This document shows positions 9,788 through 20,555 of a stretch of DNA of 64,000 nucleotides, piece by piece. The notes beneath the pieces were generated by a model. The model made no database searches. It worked only from the letters and a program-made list of their open reading frames with translations, and had not been told where the DNA came from. Source of the stretch: Lactarius indigo (Eukaryota; Basidiomycota; Agaricomycetes; Russulales; Russulaceae); assembly GCA_025766275.1 (NCBI GenBank), contig JAFKAC010000139.1, positions 1-64,000 on the forward strand, given 5' to 3'. Each line of letters opens with the position of its first letter. Position 1 is the first letter of the stretch. Made by a program: the position numbers and the translations under genes.

Positions 9788-11379
9788 ATGTCCATCCGCG
9801 ATCTACCGGCCGAGTTATTAACCGACATCTTCGAGCAAGTCGTTTACGATGATAGTCTGGTTGACCCTTTGCACCCCACGAACATGTCACTTTCCCGGTG
9901 GGACAAACGACCCACGAAACCGGACTGGGTGCTCGTGGGTCCCAACGAAGATGTTCACTCCAAACAGACGAAAGCCTATACAGCAACAAAAGTACGTTCG
10001 GATTGGTTGGCAAATCCGCGTCGGTCCTGATTCTAAACGTTCAGGCCATCATGTTTACCTGTAAACAATGGTACCAAGTCGCCTACCACCTATTGTTCCG
10101 CTGTATTTTCCTGTCTGACATCGCTCGGCTCCCCCCGCTCTGCCTTGTTCTCGATCAATATGCGTGGTTGGGGTGGTATGTGAAGCGTCTTCACCTCGTC
10201 CGGTACTACAGCCCCCGACGATTTACCATCGCCCATGTTGAAAACATGTTGGTGACCGTCATCCATCACTGCCCCAATCTCGAGCTCTTCACTGTGGAGT
10301 GGGCAATTACCCCTTCCTTCCCCGCGATTGCAGACTCCCTCGTCTCTTATACTGCAAAATCACTACGGTCTGTGCATTGGAAGATCGGCCCTGGTTGCCT
10401 CGCGGGTCTGATATGGGCGCTAGATGCTCTCCCTTCCCTTGTATCCGTATCCGTCGATTTCGAGAGCCCGTCGGCATCAGCGACCTCGACGGAAGATGCC
10501 CCGGATACGCTCGTGGACGCATCGCCATTGCTAGGAACTGCCTCGCACATTTCGCTCTCCCTGGACTCCCTCCAACAGCTCACCGTCCGCGGTCTTTCGC
10601 AAGAATTCATCGAGCAGGCGATCGGATGGTCTTTCCCCGTGCTCCAAAGCTTCACCCTCGATTTTGTCTCGCACCGGGACAACCTGCCCGACGTCGCCGA
10701 GTTCCTGAAGAACCACGGCACGCAGCTGACCTTCCTGGACCTCAACACGATACCCGCGCTCGACCTGCCCGCCATCCTCGCGGCGTGTCCGATGCTGACG
10801 AGCTTCTCCTTCAACCCGGATTGGCGCCTCCCATTCCACGCCGACGCGAATGAGGAGGCGCCCACGGCGATGCTGCGCGAGCCGCACGCACGCATCACAC
10901 ACCTCGGGCTCCATCAGCTGCTGCACGCGTTCCTGCCGCCGGGAAGCGGCGCCCAGATCGCAACGATGATGCTGCAGCGCACGAACGACCTTACGTTCTC
11001 GCAGCTGACGCGGCAGCTGTTTCCCGCGCTGAAGGTGGTGCGCATCCTGAACCGCACGCTGCTCGCGGGGCTGGAGCGGCAGAACGGGCCCGAGGACGAG
11101 GGCTATGAGCGTTGGGAGCGCTGGGAGGCACAGTGCAAGGCGGAAGGCGTTCGCCTTGAGGATTGTACGGGCGCGCTGCTCGGGGACTTGCCGCTGGACA
11201 GCGATGACGAGTGGGAAGCGGATAGTGAGGACGAGTACGAGGAGGTGGTGGAGAAGGATCCCGGGTTGCGGCCGTCGAACGTGAAGGAGCTGAGGGACCT
11301 GCTGGATGAGATTAGGCGGATGTCGGTGTCCGAGCCGACACCGTTCCTCACGGAAGAGGGCTTTGCCGCCATTCTTTGA
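9788..11379 (+). CDS. F-box protein
   Basis: Two exons, 9788-9991 and 10045-11379, give 512 residues. The intron 9992-10044 (53 nt) has a GTACGT donor, a CTAAAC-like branch site and a TTCAG acceptor, phase 0. The N-terminus starts MSIRDLPAELLTDIFEQVV, a typical F-box opening, continued after the intron by FTCKQWYQVAYHLLFRCIFL. The rest has spaced leucine-rich segments, as in fungal F-box proteins that use a degenerate LRR tail for substrate binding. The C-terminus is acidic (DSDDEWEADSEDEYEEV). By family knowledge it would be an SCF ubiquitin-ligase receptor binding Skp1; the substrate is unknown. Start at 9788 because the F-box begins there. The 5' flank is shared with the tandem coiled-coil array. 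Confidence 0.82.
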
Positions 11380-12559
11380 AGCTCATGGCTCGCATGGTAT
11401 TTCATATCACGCCTTGGACAGATGGAACTTTGTGGTACATGGATTATCTGACCGCATTTTACGGTAGATCGCATCCCTTTCTACATATCAACTAATTTTC
11501 TAGACAATTGGACCGATATTCTTTGGTGTATTCCCAGAGGAAAGACCGATACTAATATTCGCTGTCGTGGTGGTGAACGTTGGCAGGGGCGCGGCCCGGT
11601 GTTCACGTGCTTTCACGTGGCGTTGACCAAGACTCGATTTACCCTGTGATTCATTCTTGATTCATCATTCTCGTCAAATTAACTGATGATGATGATTACT
11701 GTAGTTCTCGTATCTCAGGCAGCCACCCCACGGATCTCACCCCCGTGGAATGTACCATTGAAACACTCACCTATTGGTGATATTTCCGCGCTGGCCAAGT
11801 AGTGGCGATGATGGTATGCGAGTTGAATGTCATCTAGCTCATGGTCACTATTTTTTTTTTTTTTTCCATTTTTGTGCACCTGAGGGCAAAGTATCCTATG
11901 TAGCGCTACTCTCGTGTTATTCTACGCGTCCATGGCTCTCCACTTGTCTGGGTTCTACCCTTTTATCTTAGGTCTCCTCTTTTCCCCGTGAGGAAAAGCG
12001 TAACTTGTCAAGCGTTAAAGTTGGTGGGGCGTGCTGGCCGCCGAGGCGCGAGGTGTGGTTGCGGTGGTGGTGATCTCGGGGGGGTGCCTTGTGGCCGCTT
12101 CCTGCGTCGTCCCCCTTCTTCGAGCCTTGAGTGAACCCGTTTTGGTGGGTCCAGCAAGTTGTGGAGATGGAATTTGTCGAAGGTTGGGTGAGTGGGTGGT
12201 GGGCGGGTTCAGTGGAGTGTGCTATTGGGAGTGCTGTTGGGAGTGCTTCTCCGGTTCTCTCTTCTCTTCTTTTTTTGGATCAATATTTATTCTGGGATGC
12301 GCAACAGAGTTACAGACCAGTCACAGCAGAGCGATGCCGTATTTAAGAAACGCATTAGTCCAAAAAGGTGCCCCCGGGAAATCGTAAGTACTGAACCTAA
12401 ACTCAGAGAATAGTTAATACAAGTGGACCACCACTTGGGAGGCCGGCATGCAGTCGCAATCAGAAGACGCGGATATGAGAATAGGCGGGGATTGGCCGCA
12501 CGTTAGACGGTCACACGGAAATGAGACCATGAGAAAACCAAACCTCTGTGTGCACCTAC
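11380..12559. other. Intergenic, includes a T run
   Basis: No gene recognised. A run of about 15 T (about 11850-11864, A on the minus strand) might be the 3' poly(A) of the minus-strand retroelement at 12560-12976, which would imply a 3' UTR of about 0.7 kb; this is speculative. Confidence 0.4.
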
Positions 12560-12976
12560 CTAGTCGGGTTCAGGGGGCACAGGTATAGGGGGACCGGATT
12601 CCGGCTTGGATAGCGCGCGAGTCTGGTCGAAAATTTTTAGGAGCTTTCCCACTCCCTCTTTGGTTGGTAGTAATTTTTTGAATGGGTAGAGGGAGTTCAT
12701 GGGTGCGAAGGCGGCGGTTGATCGGTTCTCTCTTCCTTCCTCTACGTTTCTCTGTCTCCATCCTACGTCCTGCGTTACTCTCCCTGTCTCTTGGATGTAC
12801 GTCGCTACTTGGATAGCGGTTTTCGGATCCGTAATGAGCTTCGCGAAGTTTGTGTCCGTGGGGCTGCGCTTTTTGATGAGCGCCCATCTTTCATGTGCAT
12901 AAGCCGGACAGTCTGACAGAAAGTGTTGCGCGTTCTCTGTGTGGTATCCACACGCCGGCATGGTCACCACTATGAT
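12560..12976 (-). mobile_element. 3'-terminal fragment of a non-LTR retrotransposon ORF
   Basis: About 136 codons on the minus strand carry ACGYHTENAQHFLSDCPAYA followed by HERWALIKK. This resembles the C-terminal zinc-knuckle tail found after the reverse transcriptase and RNase H of fungal LINE-type elements (C-x-x-[GC], then ENAQHFL-x-x-CPAY). Upstream on the minus strand (above 12976) stops appear in all frames and I find no reverse transcriptase motif, so this is a 5'-truncated or decayed remnant, as is usual for LINE insertions. Family assignment is from memory of the motif and needs a search. Confidence 0.55.
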
Positions 12977-13548
12977 GCCGCCTCTCTAATTGGGAACTGG
13001 TGGTGTATTCGGTGGCGTTGAAGTTCCAATGATGCTTCAACACCCATTTCATGTCGACACCAATCGCCAGGGCGGCAGGTCATGCAAGAAACTATGTGTG
13101 AGTACAGTGTCGCCAAATTATCATCAATCTTTTGATGCTGACTATCATGGATCGAGCATTGACGTCTTGCGAATTCCCTGCAGTACTCGCAGTACTCTAG
13201 TTATTGAACTATCTGGTCGTGTCTCATCCGTGATCATCACAGTGCTGTCGCAACGATGACAGACAGTGAGAACCCCACCTTTACGTGTTGATTCCTCAGA
13301 AGAAGGTGGACGTTTCTAATTCACACCTGGTCCTGCCTCATGCCTGTGAACGAAGGTGATTAATATCTGAGGAATGTTTGCGCAGTGACAGAGGTTTTCG
13401 CGGCACCACACTGGTGCCATGATCTGCTCATACTCACAATCAATCCGAAAAATCCCTTATAAAGCTCCCCTTATGGCCCACAGCCCCACTCTCCCCACTT
13501 CCCCGCAACGCTAGTCCCCAACCGCTTCTCTATATATCCACAATACCA
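12977..13548. other. Intergenic and promoter of the DUF6534-type gene
   Basis: No gene recognised. A TATAAAG box at 13458-13464 stands 85-91 nt upstream of the ATG at 13549, a plausible spacing for a fungal promoter. Confidence 0.5.
13458..13464 (+). promoter_or_regulatory. TATA box candidate for the DUF6534-type gene
   Basis: TATAAAG, 85 nt upstream of the ATG at 13549, followed by a pyrimidine-rich stretch. Confidence 0.5.
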
Positions 13549-15424
13549 ATGGCCGAGCCCTCTGAGTCACCAACCGCTTCCCAGGATGTCATCAGAATGT
13601 AAGTTCGGTGATACTAGTACCGCAGTAGCGGTTTCCCTCATAGTCCGCTTATCTTTTCACACTGTCAGAGCTGCCCCTCTTGTGCGTTTGACTCTGGTTC
13701 TGCTGTCCACATAAACGATTTTCCCAACAATGCCTGTAGCTCTTTAACCCCTTATTCAACTGGGCGCTCTACGGTGTTTTATGCGTCCAGATTTGTGCGA
13801 GGCCCGTTCCTCGAAATTAGGCTTTATTCCACTCATCCACACTCAGACGTATATAGCTACAATTTTCCGATGGACAAACGGTCCCTAAAATTTCTAGGTT
13901 GGTTTTTTTGGAAACTCTGTGATGTCAAGGCGAACTTTGAGCAGTTTATTTCGTCTTTCTGGTGGAGACCGTTCAAACCGCGCTGGGTGGGGCCGATATT
14001 TACTATTGGTTTGTTGCCGGATTTGGCAATGTGGAACGCCTCGGGAATTCCCATTTCGCCCCCATAAACGATGCCATACTTACCACAGTTATTTCGGTCA
14101 TCAATCAAGGGTACTTCTGTTATCGAATTTGGGTGCTGAACTCACGATCGTCGCGGATTTGTTGGGTCATTGCTGTCGTATGTGTACCCAACTGTCCCTG
14201 CATTCTTTGAGCTTCTTATATTTCTTGAACACAGGCCTCGGTGACTCAATCAGCCGCAGCAGTGTGGGGAGGCATCAAAGTCGGTACTATGCACATATTC
14301 GCAAAATCGTCCTTCTCACACTGCGTTTAGCCACTCATCCTCGGGAAAGATGTGGTTCCCAAAACAGCACTATACGTACGCACATTCGTTTCGGTTGAAT
14401 TGGTCATCCCACCTTATACTTTGCCGTGTTAGTTATGGGCGATATCTAGTGCCTTGACGGACATTATTATTGCAGTGGCGATGACGTTGCTGGTCTGCCA
14501 TCACATTATTGGACCCTTTACTACACCGACCAATTCTTTGGGCAGTTAAGGAGGGCAAGTAGCAACTTCTCTAGCTTCGTGTTAATTCGTGTGGTACGGC
14601 TCACCATTGAGACGAACACCCTTACTGGTACCTATCTCCTGGAAAACCCCACATGGTCGTGCATCTAACTTCTAGTTTAGCCACGTTAGCCATCACATCC
14701 CTTGTGCTTTTTGTCGCCTTCCCCGTAAGTGGGACAGAGGTACTGCCCTACGATTCATCTTTTGACCCGATCACCTCGTCCACAGAACAAGCTATACTAC
14801 ACATACACGTACGTTATTTCGGACCATCGCTGTGTGCCTTTCCAGCTAATGTGAAAAATAGAGTTGCGATTATTGGGAAAGTGTGAGTAGTACATAGCTT
14901 ACACTACGCGCGAGTCTAAAAACACTGACAAACGTTTCAGGTACTCCAACACTTTCTTAATGAGCCTCAACAACCGCATCTACTTGCGTGACCACCAATC
15001 ACCCGAACGCGAAGACAGCGCCTGCCCCCCCGTCCCTGATAGGGCTCGCGCTGTCACAGAGACACCATTCCATTTCGTGAGACCTGAGCCACAGCCACGA
15101 ATACTAAAGAAAGACATCGACATTTTCTCCCACTCCATCATTTCCCGGCCGGTGGACCTAAATAATGGTAGAGACGACGACACCAGCACTGATCGGTCCC
15201 TGGTGTGTGCAATTTCCTGTCCCAACTGCTCTCCAATTCCCGCATTTCTGAACGGCTCGGTTTCACTATCTAGACACACCCTAGGAAATGTCATTTACTT
15301 CCCGAAGATCCCGAGTGGATGGTGGCCATGTCGCCCCATCCTTACAACCGAAAGGACGAGGTGCATGGACTGTGATGTGATATTGGTGTTGCCGTTGTAC
15401 AGTAACTCGAGTTTTGATGATTGA
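13549..15424 (+). CDS. DUF6534-type seven-helix membrane protein
   Basis: Thirteen exons give 401 residues: 13549-13598, 13669-13681, 13740-13794, 13847-13897, 13945-14177, 14235-14279, 14331-14375, 14433-14492, 14546-14627, 14681-14724, 14786-14808, 14862-14882, 14941-15424. Phases join throughout, and the result matches the basidiomycete-specific integral membrane family with DUF6534. Landmarks: NWALYGVLCVQIYVYSYNFP, ETVQTALGGADIYYWFVAGF, ALTDIIIAVAMTLL, VRLTIETNTLTATLAITSL and IIGKVYSNTFLMSLNNRIYL. About seven hydrophobic segments precede a polar C-terminal tail of about 150 residues. Function of the family is unknown; mushroom genomes hold many copies. Exon 2 is only 13 nt. All exons stay in frame, so the gene looks intact. 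Confidence 0.82.
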
Positions 15425-16029
15425 GAGAAATGTTCCAGCGCAATGGTCCACAAAATCCTCCTTTCTTAACCCTAACAAGTGGTTCCGTAGCAGTGTCTAC
15501 TACTTCAAATTATCTATATGCCCACGATTCGTCCTACTGGAATTGCGGGGAATTCCTAGTCGGAAATAAACATTTTTGTGAACCGGAATGCCACGAGGTG
15601 GTCCGAGTCACAACACCGTTTCGATTTGGTCCGCTGAGAAGGAGTTATTGACACCCCAGCAAGGGATCCATGCGTGCAAGTGGTGTTCTTAAAGCAGAAT
15701 CTGGTCTGCCCATCCAACAATCATGATGCTTGATAGCAGACCACATGTGGTTCAGCATATGAGGGCGTAACCCCCTGATTACAATTCGTAAGTTGTGAGA
15801 TATAATCAAGCTATCAAGGGTGCTGTACTATTTTTGCTGGGCTTCGTCATTATACGCGATACCCCAGGCCTGGACATTTCACGTGAGCAGGACATTCCCC
15901 CTTTCGTCATCGGACTGGTCACTTGACCCCTCCATTTAACTAAAAACACCCCCACAATCCTCGTCCTTCTGAATCTCCCCCCCCCAGCCTTCGTTGCAGT
16001 AGAAATCCACGACAAGTACAGTAGTTACC
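15425..16029. other. Intergenic, promoter of the small Cys-rich gene
   Basis: No gene recognised. Just upstream of the next ATG is a pyrimidine-rich stretch with a C run near 15980-15990. Confidence 0.4.
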
Positions 16030-16607
16030 ATGACCGACGTCGTCACCTCCAAAACGGCCGAGATCAACGACGCGGTCTTCTGTCTCTCTCATTTCAAGGA
16101 GGTGGTGCGTCCCTGAAATATTGACATCGATTATAATCATACCGAATTTTCCCCCTTTGTGTGCGTCCGTGCATGACAGTGCACCGAGTGCGACGTCGAC
16201 CTGCGAGAGGAAAACGATGGCTTTTTCGGGGTATGCATGACCCTGTCACCTATTGCATTGCCTCCTGACAACCTCGGACACACTCGCCTTCCCGCAGTTT
16301 GACTTTATCGATCGGGAGGGCATCGAAGCGCCCGCGACGGGCCAGAACAAGGACGGTGTGTATCAGTGCAAGAAGCACAGCTCAGACAGTATGTCCCCTG
16401 TTTCTCTCCTCTCCCCTTTTCGTGCATTGCTTGCTTGCTCGATCCCGTACGATAAGAAACTCATAGACCACTTTTTGTTTTGTTTTATTTGTCCCTCCTT
16501 CTCTCATTCGTTGACTTATATACGATGCAGCTTGCAATCAATGTTATGGCTGGAAGAAGCAGATCACGCGTTTGCGCGCCGCAGCGAAGAAGGCTGGGAG
16601 AAAATAG
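16030..16607 (+). CDS. Small protein with two CX2HX4CX2C motifs
   Basis: Four exons, 16030-16104, 16180-16230, 16298-16388 and 16531-16607, give 97 residues. All donors and acceptors are GT-AG and phases join. The protein holds two zinc-type motifs with identical spacing: CLSHFKEVCTEC (residues 18-29) and CKKHSSDTCNQC (residues 66-77), each C-x2-H-x4-C-x2-C. A Lys/Arg-rich tail (KKQITRLRAAAKKAGRK) follows. Each motif could bind one zinc ion, or the two could cross-brace as in a treble-clef or ribbon fold. The exon layout and the intact motifs argue for a real gene. I do not recognise a named family; a nucleic-acid or protein-binding zinc protein is an inference. Confidence 0.7.
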
Positions 16608-17052
16608 GTCATGTTGTAACTTCAATCCATCATCTGTTGTCTGTACGAAGAACGAAGAAATATACTCCCCAGACAATCTCGCCACACCCCAGTTGTACTG
16701 TAATACGAAATGATGCCTCAGAGTAGCATGATGGGACTCGATGTGAAACAGATGAACGCCCTTGTGGCATGAGAAACTGAGAACCCAAATGGGGATGGGT
16801 GTCACGTGATGATAGTTTGTAACTTAATATTCTCAAGCTCGTTACTCTTTAGATTTTGGACACACAGTATCAGGATCATTCGAAAAAAAAACGTTCCAGC
16901 CCCGGGTATACAAACAAACGGGTCCATACAAGAACAATGCCAAGAACATAATATACAATCGTACACAGTCGATCTTTCTCTACTGACGATCTGCGCCTCT
17001 TCCAAGGAACAGCAGCCACTAACGAAAAGCAAGGTCATACAGTAGTCACGAA
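16608..17052. other. Intergenic, nothing recognised
   Basis: This is the 3' flank between the small Cys-rich gene and the uncertain minus-strand gene. I see no gene or repeat. Confidence 0.4.
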
Positions 17053-17709
17053 TCATTTTGTCTCGAGCTGGGACATGACCAGCAACCTGAAGACCACGTC
17101 TTGAACGTACACGGTCCGCTTTCCGGGTCGGTGCACGCGTAACGGTGGGCCCCACTGATTCTGTTTCCGCTGTTGTTGCGGCTGGGGCTGCCGCCGCTGC
17201 GGAGACAGTGGCCCCATCCGTGGCTGGGGATGTGACTGTGGTGGTGTCGGGGACTCATACAGATCTTGTGGGCGTGGCGCCGCAGTGTTTGGAATCTCCG
17301 TTACTATTATGTTCAGCCCAGCAAGACTGCCGTTGTTCGAATTTGTGGGCGATTCTGACATCCGCATACTGCGTACGTGCACGCGTCAGTCCAGTGGTGC
17401 TGTGAAATGGAAAGGTAAACTCACCGACGGGGAGATCTGCCCTCAGCTTCGGTGTACGATGGAGTGTGATAATCTGGCCTAGCCTCTCGGCGCCGAAGAG
17501 CCTGTGGTCAGCTCGATATTTTTTGCGGGAGAAGAGACAGTGATGACTCACGAGATGATAGAGAAGGATGTGGTCTTTTCGTGCCCCTGCGGGTCTCGCG
17601 CTGGGTATCGACGATGTTCTATGGCAGCGACGAAAGTATTAAGTAAAGTGACAATGCACGAGTACGAGAACGCTGGACTCACCGAAGTAAGGTCGCAGTT
17701 ATTCATCAT
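17053..17709 (-). CDS. Uncertain small gene, 178 residues
   Basis: Three putative exons on the minus strand, 17709-17552, 17501-17425 and 17354-17053, join in phase through two GT-AG introns (50 and 70 nt, both GTGAGT). The middle reads HEKTTSFSIISLFGAERLG, the end is Pro/Gln-rich and closes with RPGKRTVYVQDVVFRLL. A further intron-like GTGAGT...TAG segment lies inside exon 1; splicing it would create a stop, so either it is retained or the model is wrong. The 5' end may also lie further upstream. No family recognised. Confidence 0.35.
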
Positions 17710-19059
17710 GGCGTGTAGGTGATGAATGGTATGGGGGTAATAAAAAGAAAAATGAGTGCGAAATTAGCAAGGCGAGGGGCGGGACAGTTGCGCGCGTTAT
17801 AAAGTGCCCGCTCCAGGAGGGACGACGGCGAGTGCGACCAGGTTGTGGAGCAATGTGTCGGCGCTCGCAGCTTACCGATGTGGCGCCGCATGATACCGGG
17901 TCCTTCACGGCTCGCCGTTCGGCGGACCCTGCTGTGTTTCAGACGTTGTCATGCAGTAGCTCTGGGCCGCTGGACCGTAGGGCCGCACAGGAGAGTCGTA
18001 TCAAAGAACCCGACGCGCAGTCGGTGTGGGTCACGCAAGGCCTTACGTGTAATGCGCGCCAATGGTGGGCGGAACCAACGAAAAGTCCCGGTTTTTTTCT
18101 TCTTTCGTTTACGTGAGCGCTCGCACATGAGAACAGGACGCACATTGTCGATCGACGGATGAATGAATGGCGATGAGAAAATTGAGCGTTTCAAGTGTTT
18201 CTCGAATCTCGAAGTTTCTAGTGGGTCCAGACGATGGCGGTCCAATTGGCGAGCGCCACCGTGAAATGTTATGGGCCAGGACGGCATCCGGGCCCCCTCG
18301 TTGCGACGGCCTGGGACTGGCCTGGGGTAAGGACGACGATGATTCGTCCCCCGTAATCCGATGTGGGAATGGCGGTTCAGCTATACTTTGCTCCATGCTA
18401 GTGGCCAATGGCAACAGGTTTTGCGCAAGGGAAAAAGAAATTCCAGTCACCGTCCTCGGGACTCGACGGTATTCAACGCTGGTAATTGAACGACAGTAGA
18501 ACCGTCCATCGAACTGGCCCGCGTGGTACTTACGGTATTTGGCTAATAACTTGGCTCCGTATCGTATCGAGTCCATGAATTTTAAATCCATAGGCAATGA
18601 TATGCGGATAGCCACTGTAATGTCAGGGATGAGGTCTATGAGGGCTCGATGAGCCGTAGGTATGTAACGCAACGCCACTAGAAGTCCGTCTGATTGCCGC
18701 CCTTACTAGAGCCAAGGACTGCAATGGTCAGGGTATGAGTCCTGTCATTCGTCAACAGGTACATGACGTTGAAAGCCAGACCCTTCCCACGTTGATCTCT
18801 CTCTGTGAAACGTTCGGTCCGGGTGCACTCGGGAACACAGGTCTGAACGAATGAAAATATGGGCAGGAATCACTGTTCACTTGGACATCAGCACTTTGAT
18901 TGACAGACGCCAATAGTATTACGCCCTGTTGGCCAAGATACCCTCATTTGAACGCGACATCGTTAATCACAACCAATTTCATGCTTTTTGGATACTTTTA
19001 TTACAGAATGAAAAGGTATGCAATGCACATTATAGAGCATGTACCCACGGCCACCGCGC
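17710..19059. other. Intergenic, nothing convincing
   Basis: Several open frames of 60-190 codons occur on both strands (the longest at 18109-18678, minus) but none shows a domain, credible splice structure or composition of a gene. The right part is the 3' flank of the quinone reductase gene. Confidence 0.4.
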
Positions 19060-20033
19060 TTACTTGTGCGCCTTGGCAATGTGGTTGTAGAACGACTTGC
19101 CCTGGATCTCAGCAATCTCGAGCTCGAGTGCACTGGGCTGACGCGAGCCATCAGCTCCTGCCAAAGTACCAGCACCCCATGGAGAGCCTGCAAACACGCA
19201 TAGTATTAAGAAACCAATCAGTACACCAACAGTACACATCACGTACCACCATGGACCTCAGAGAGGTTGGTCAGTTGGCCGAAAGCAGTGGCATAGCCAA
19301 GGGGAACAAATGAGATGCCGTGGTGGGCGAAGGTCGAGAGGGTGGCAATCGCAGTCGACTCTTGTCCACCACCGAGACCGGCAGTGGAGAGGAAGACACC
19401 GGCGAACTTGCCGTAAAGCTTGCCCTGTTGCCAGAGCTGGCCAGTAGCATCCCAGAAGCTCTACGGGAGGGAACGGGTGCAGTTAAGCGACGGCTCCACC
19501 GTTCTTTTTATAGACACAAAACCCACCTTCCACTGAGCGGGGAAGTTACCGTAACGAGTGGGGACACCGTAGAGGACGGCGTCGAATTGGGCGAGGTCGC
19601 CAGGGTTAAGGATGGGATAGTCGGGCTTCGGGGGCGCATACATCTTGGTCAAGACTTCCTGAGGGAGAGTCTCGGCGATCCTGACGATCAATACTTGATT
19701 AGAGAACAGTGACCCGGGCGATCGAAAAACACATACTGGTAGATGGTAACGCTACCACCAGCGGCCTCGATACCCTTCTTCTCGGCCTCAGCCACTAGAG
19801 AGAAAAATGAATGAGGATGAGCATAAACGAAAGGAGATGGGACACAAACATTTGCCGATGTGGCCATAGAGAGTGTAGATGACGATTGCGACTTTGGGAG
19901 CCATGTGTGAAGAGTTATTGGCGGGGGTGGTAGAGGAGGAAGGAGCAGGAGCTGGGGCTTTTGTATCTGGGGGAGCCTGTTTGGTGGCCTCGTCGGAGTA
20001 GAGCGCTTTTTGCTTTTTGGATGGGAAACACAT
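19060..20033 (-). CDS. Flavodoxin-like NAD(P)H:quinone oxidoreductase (WrbA/Pst2-type)
   Basis: Five exons on the minus strand, 20033-19850, 19794-19737, 19680-19527, 19460-19247 and 19187-19060, give 245 residues with all phases joined. The FMN-phosphate loop region reads [20 protein letters not shown], followed by [40 protein letters not shown] and [20 protein letters not shown], the standard blocks of the WrbA/YCP4/Pst2 family (two-electron reduction of quinones using FMN and NAD(P)H; in wood-decay fungi this includes 1,4-benzoquinone reductases). The start at 20033 gives the N-terminus [15 protein letters not shown] plus a Pro/Ser/Ala-rich linker of about 40 residues before the domain. 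The Cys at position 2 could be lipidated, as proposed for plasma-membrane Pst2-type proteins; this is inference. Confidence 0.9.
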
Positions 20034-20555
20034 CCACGAAAAAAGAAGAGGCAATAACACTGATTCTGAGCCAGATGCGGCTCTTATAGATTAGAGAATG
20101 CACGAAATACATAAAAATGGAAATAGATTTCCGAACACCTCGGGCGCGCACGGTCTTCTGGGTTTACAGACGCTGACAGCCCCAGATGTTTGCTTTCCTA
20201 ATTTCGTCCTTATCACACCATTCCTGGAAGTTTCTTCACTTCGATCAGATCGCGTAATTAGTTCAACGTCCACTTTTGAGCTAATCACCATATCGTCATC
20301 AAAGGATGACTCAGCAACCCTCATTGCTCACCCTTCTCGACTTCGTAAATGCTTACAGAACACCTGGTGCCTGTCATGGTCCATAAGGCAGCTGACGAAA
20401 ACCCTTTAGTTAGCCTTTTCTTCCCACTTACCACGTAAGCCCATCAGGTCATACAACACCGCTTACGCACCCCTTTTTTTTTTTGTTGGAACACGTGGTG
20501 TCGCTAGAAACACATCGTTTTAGCACAACATTTTATGGACCGATTCAATTCCTCT
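20034..20555. other. Intergenic, promoter side of the quinone reductase gene
   Basis: No gene recognised. Contains a T run near 20468-20480. It lies between the 5' end of the quinone reductase gene and the 3' end of the CSN3 gene. Confidence 0.4.

Noticed and set aside
18109..18678. 189-codon minus-strand frame
   Set aside because: Starts at a non-ATG-like context, has no domain, and its composition resembles noncoding DNA. No plausible splice links to the small gene at 17053-17709.
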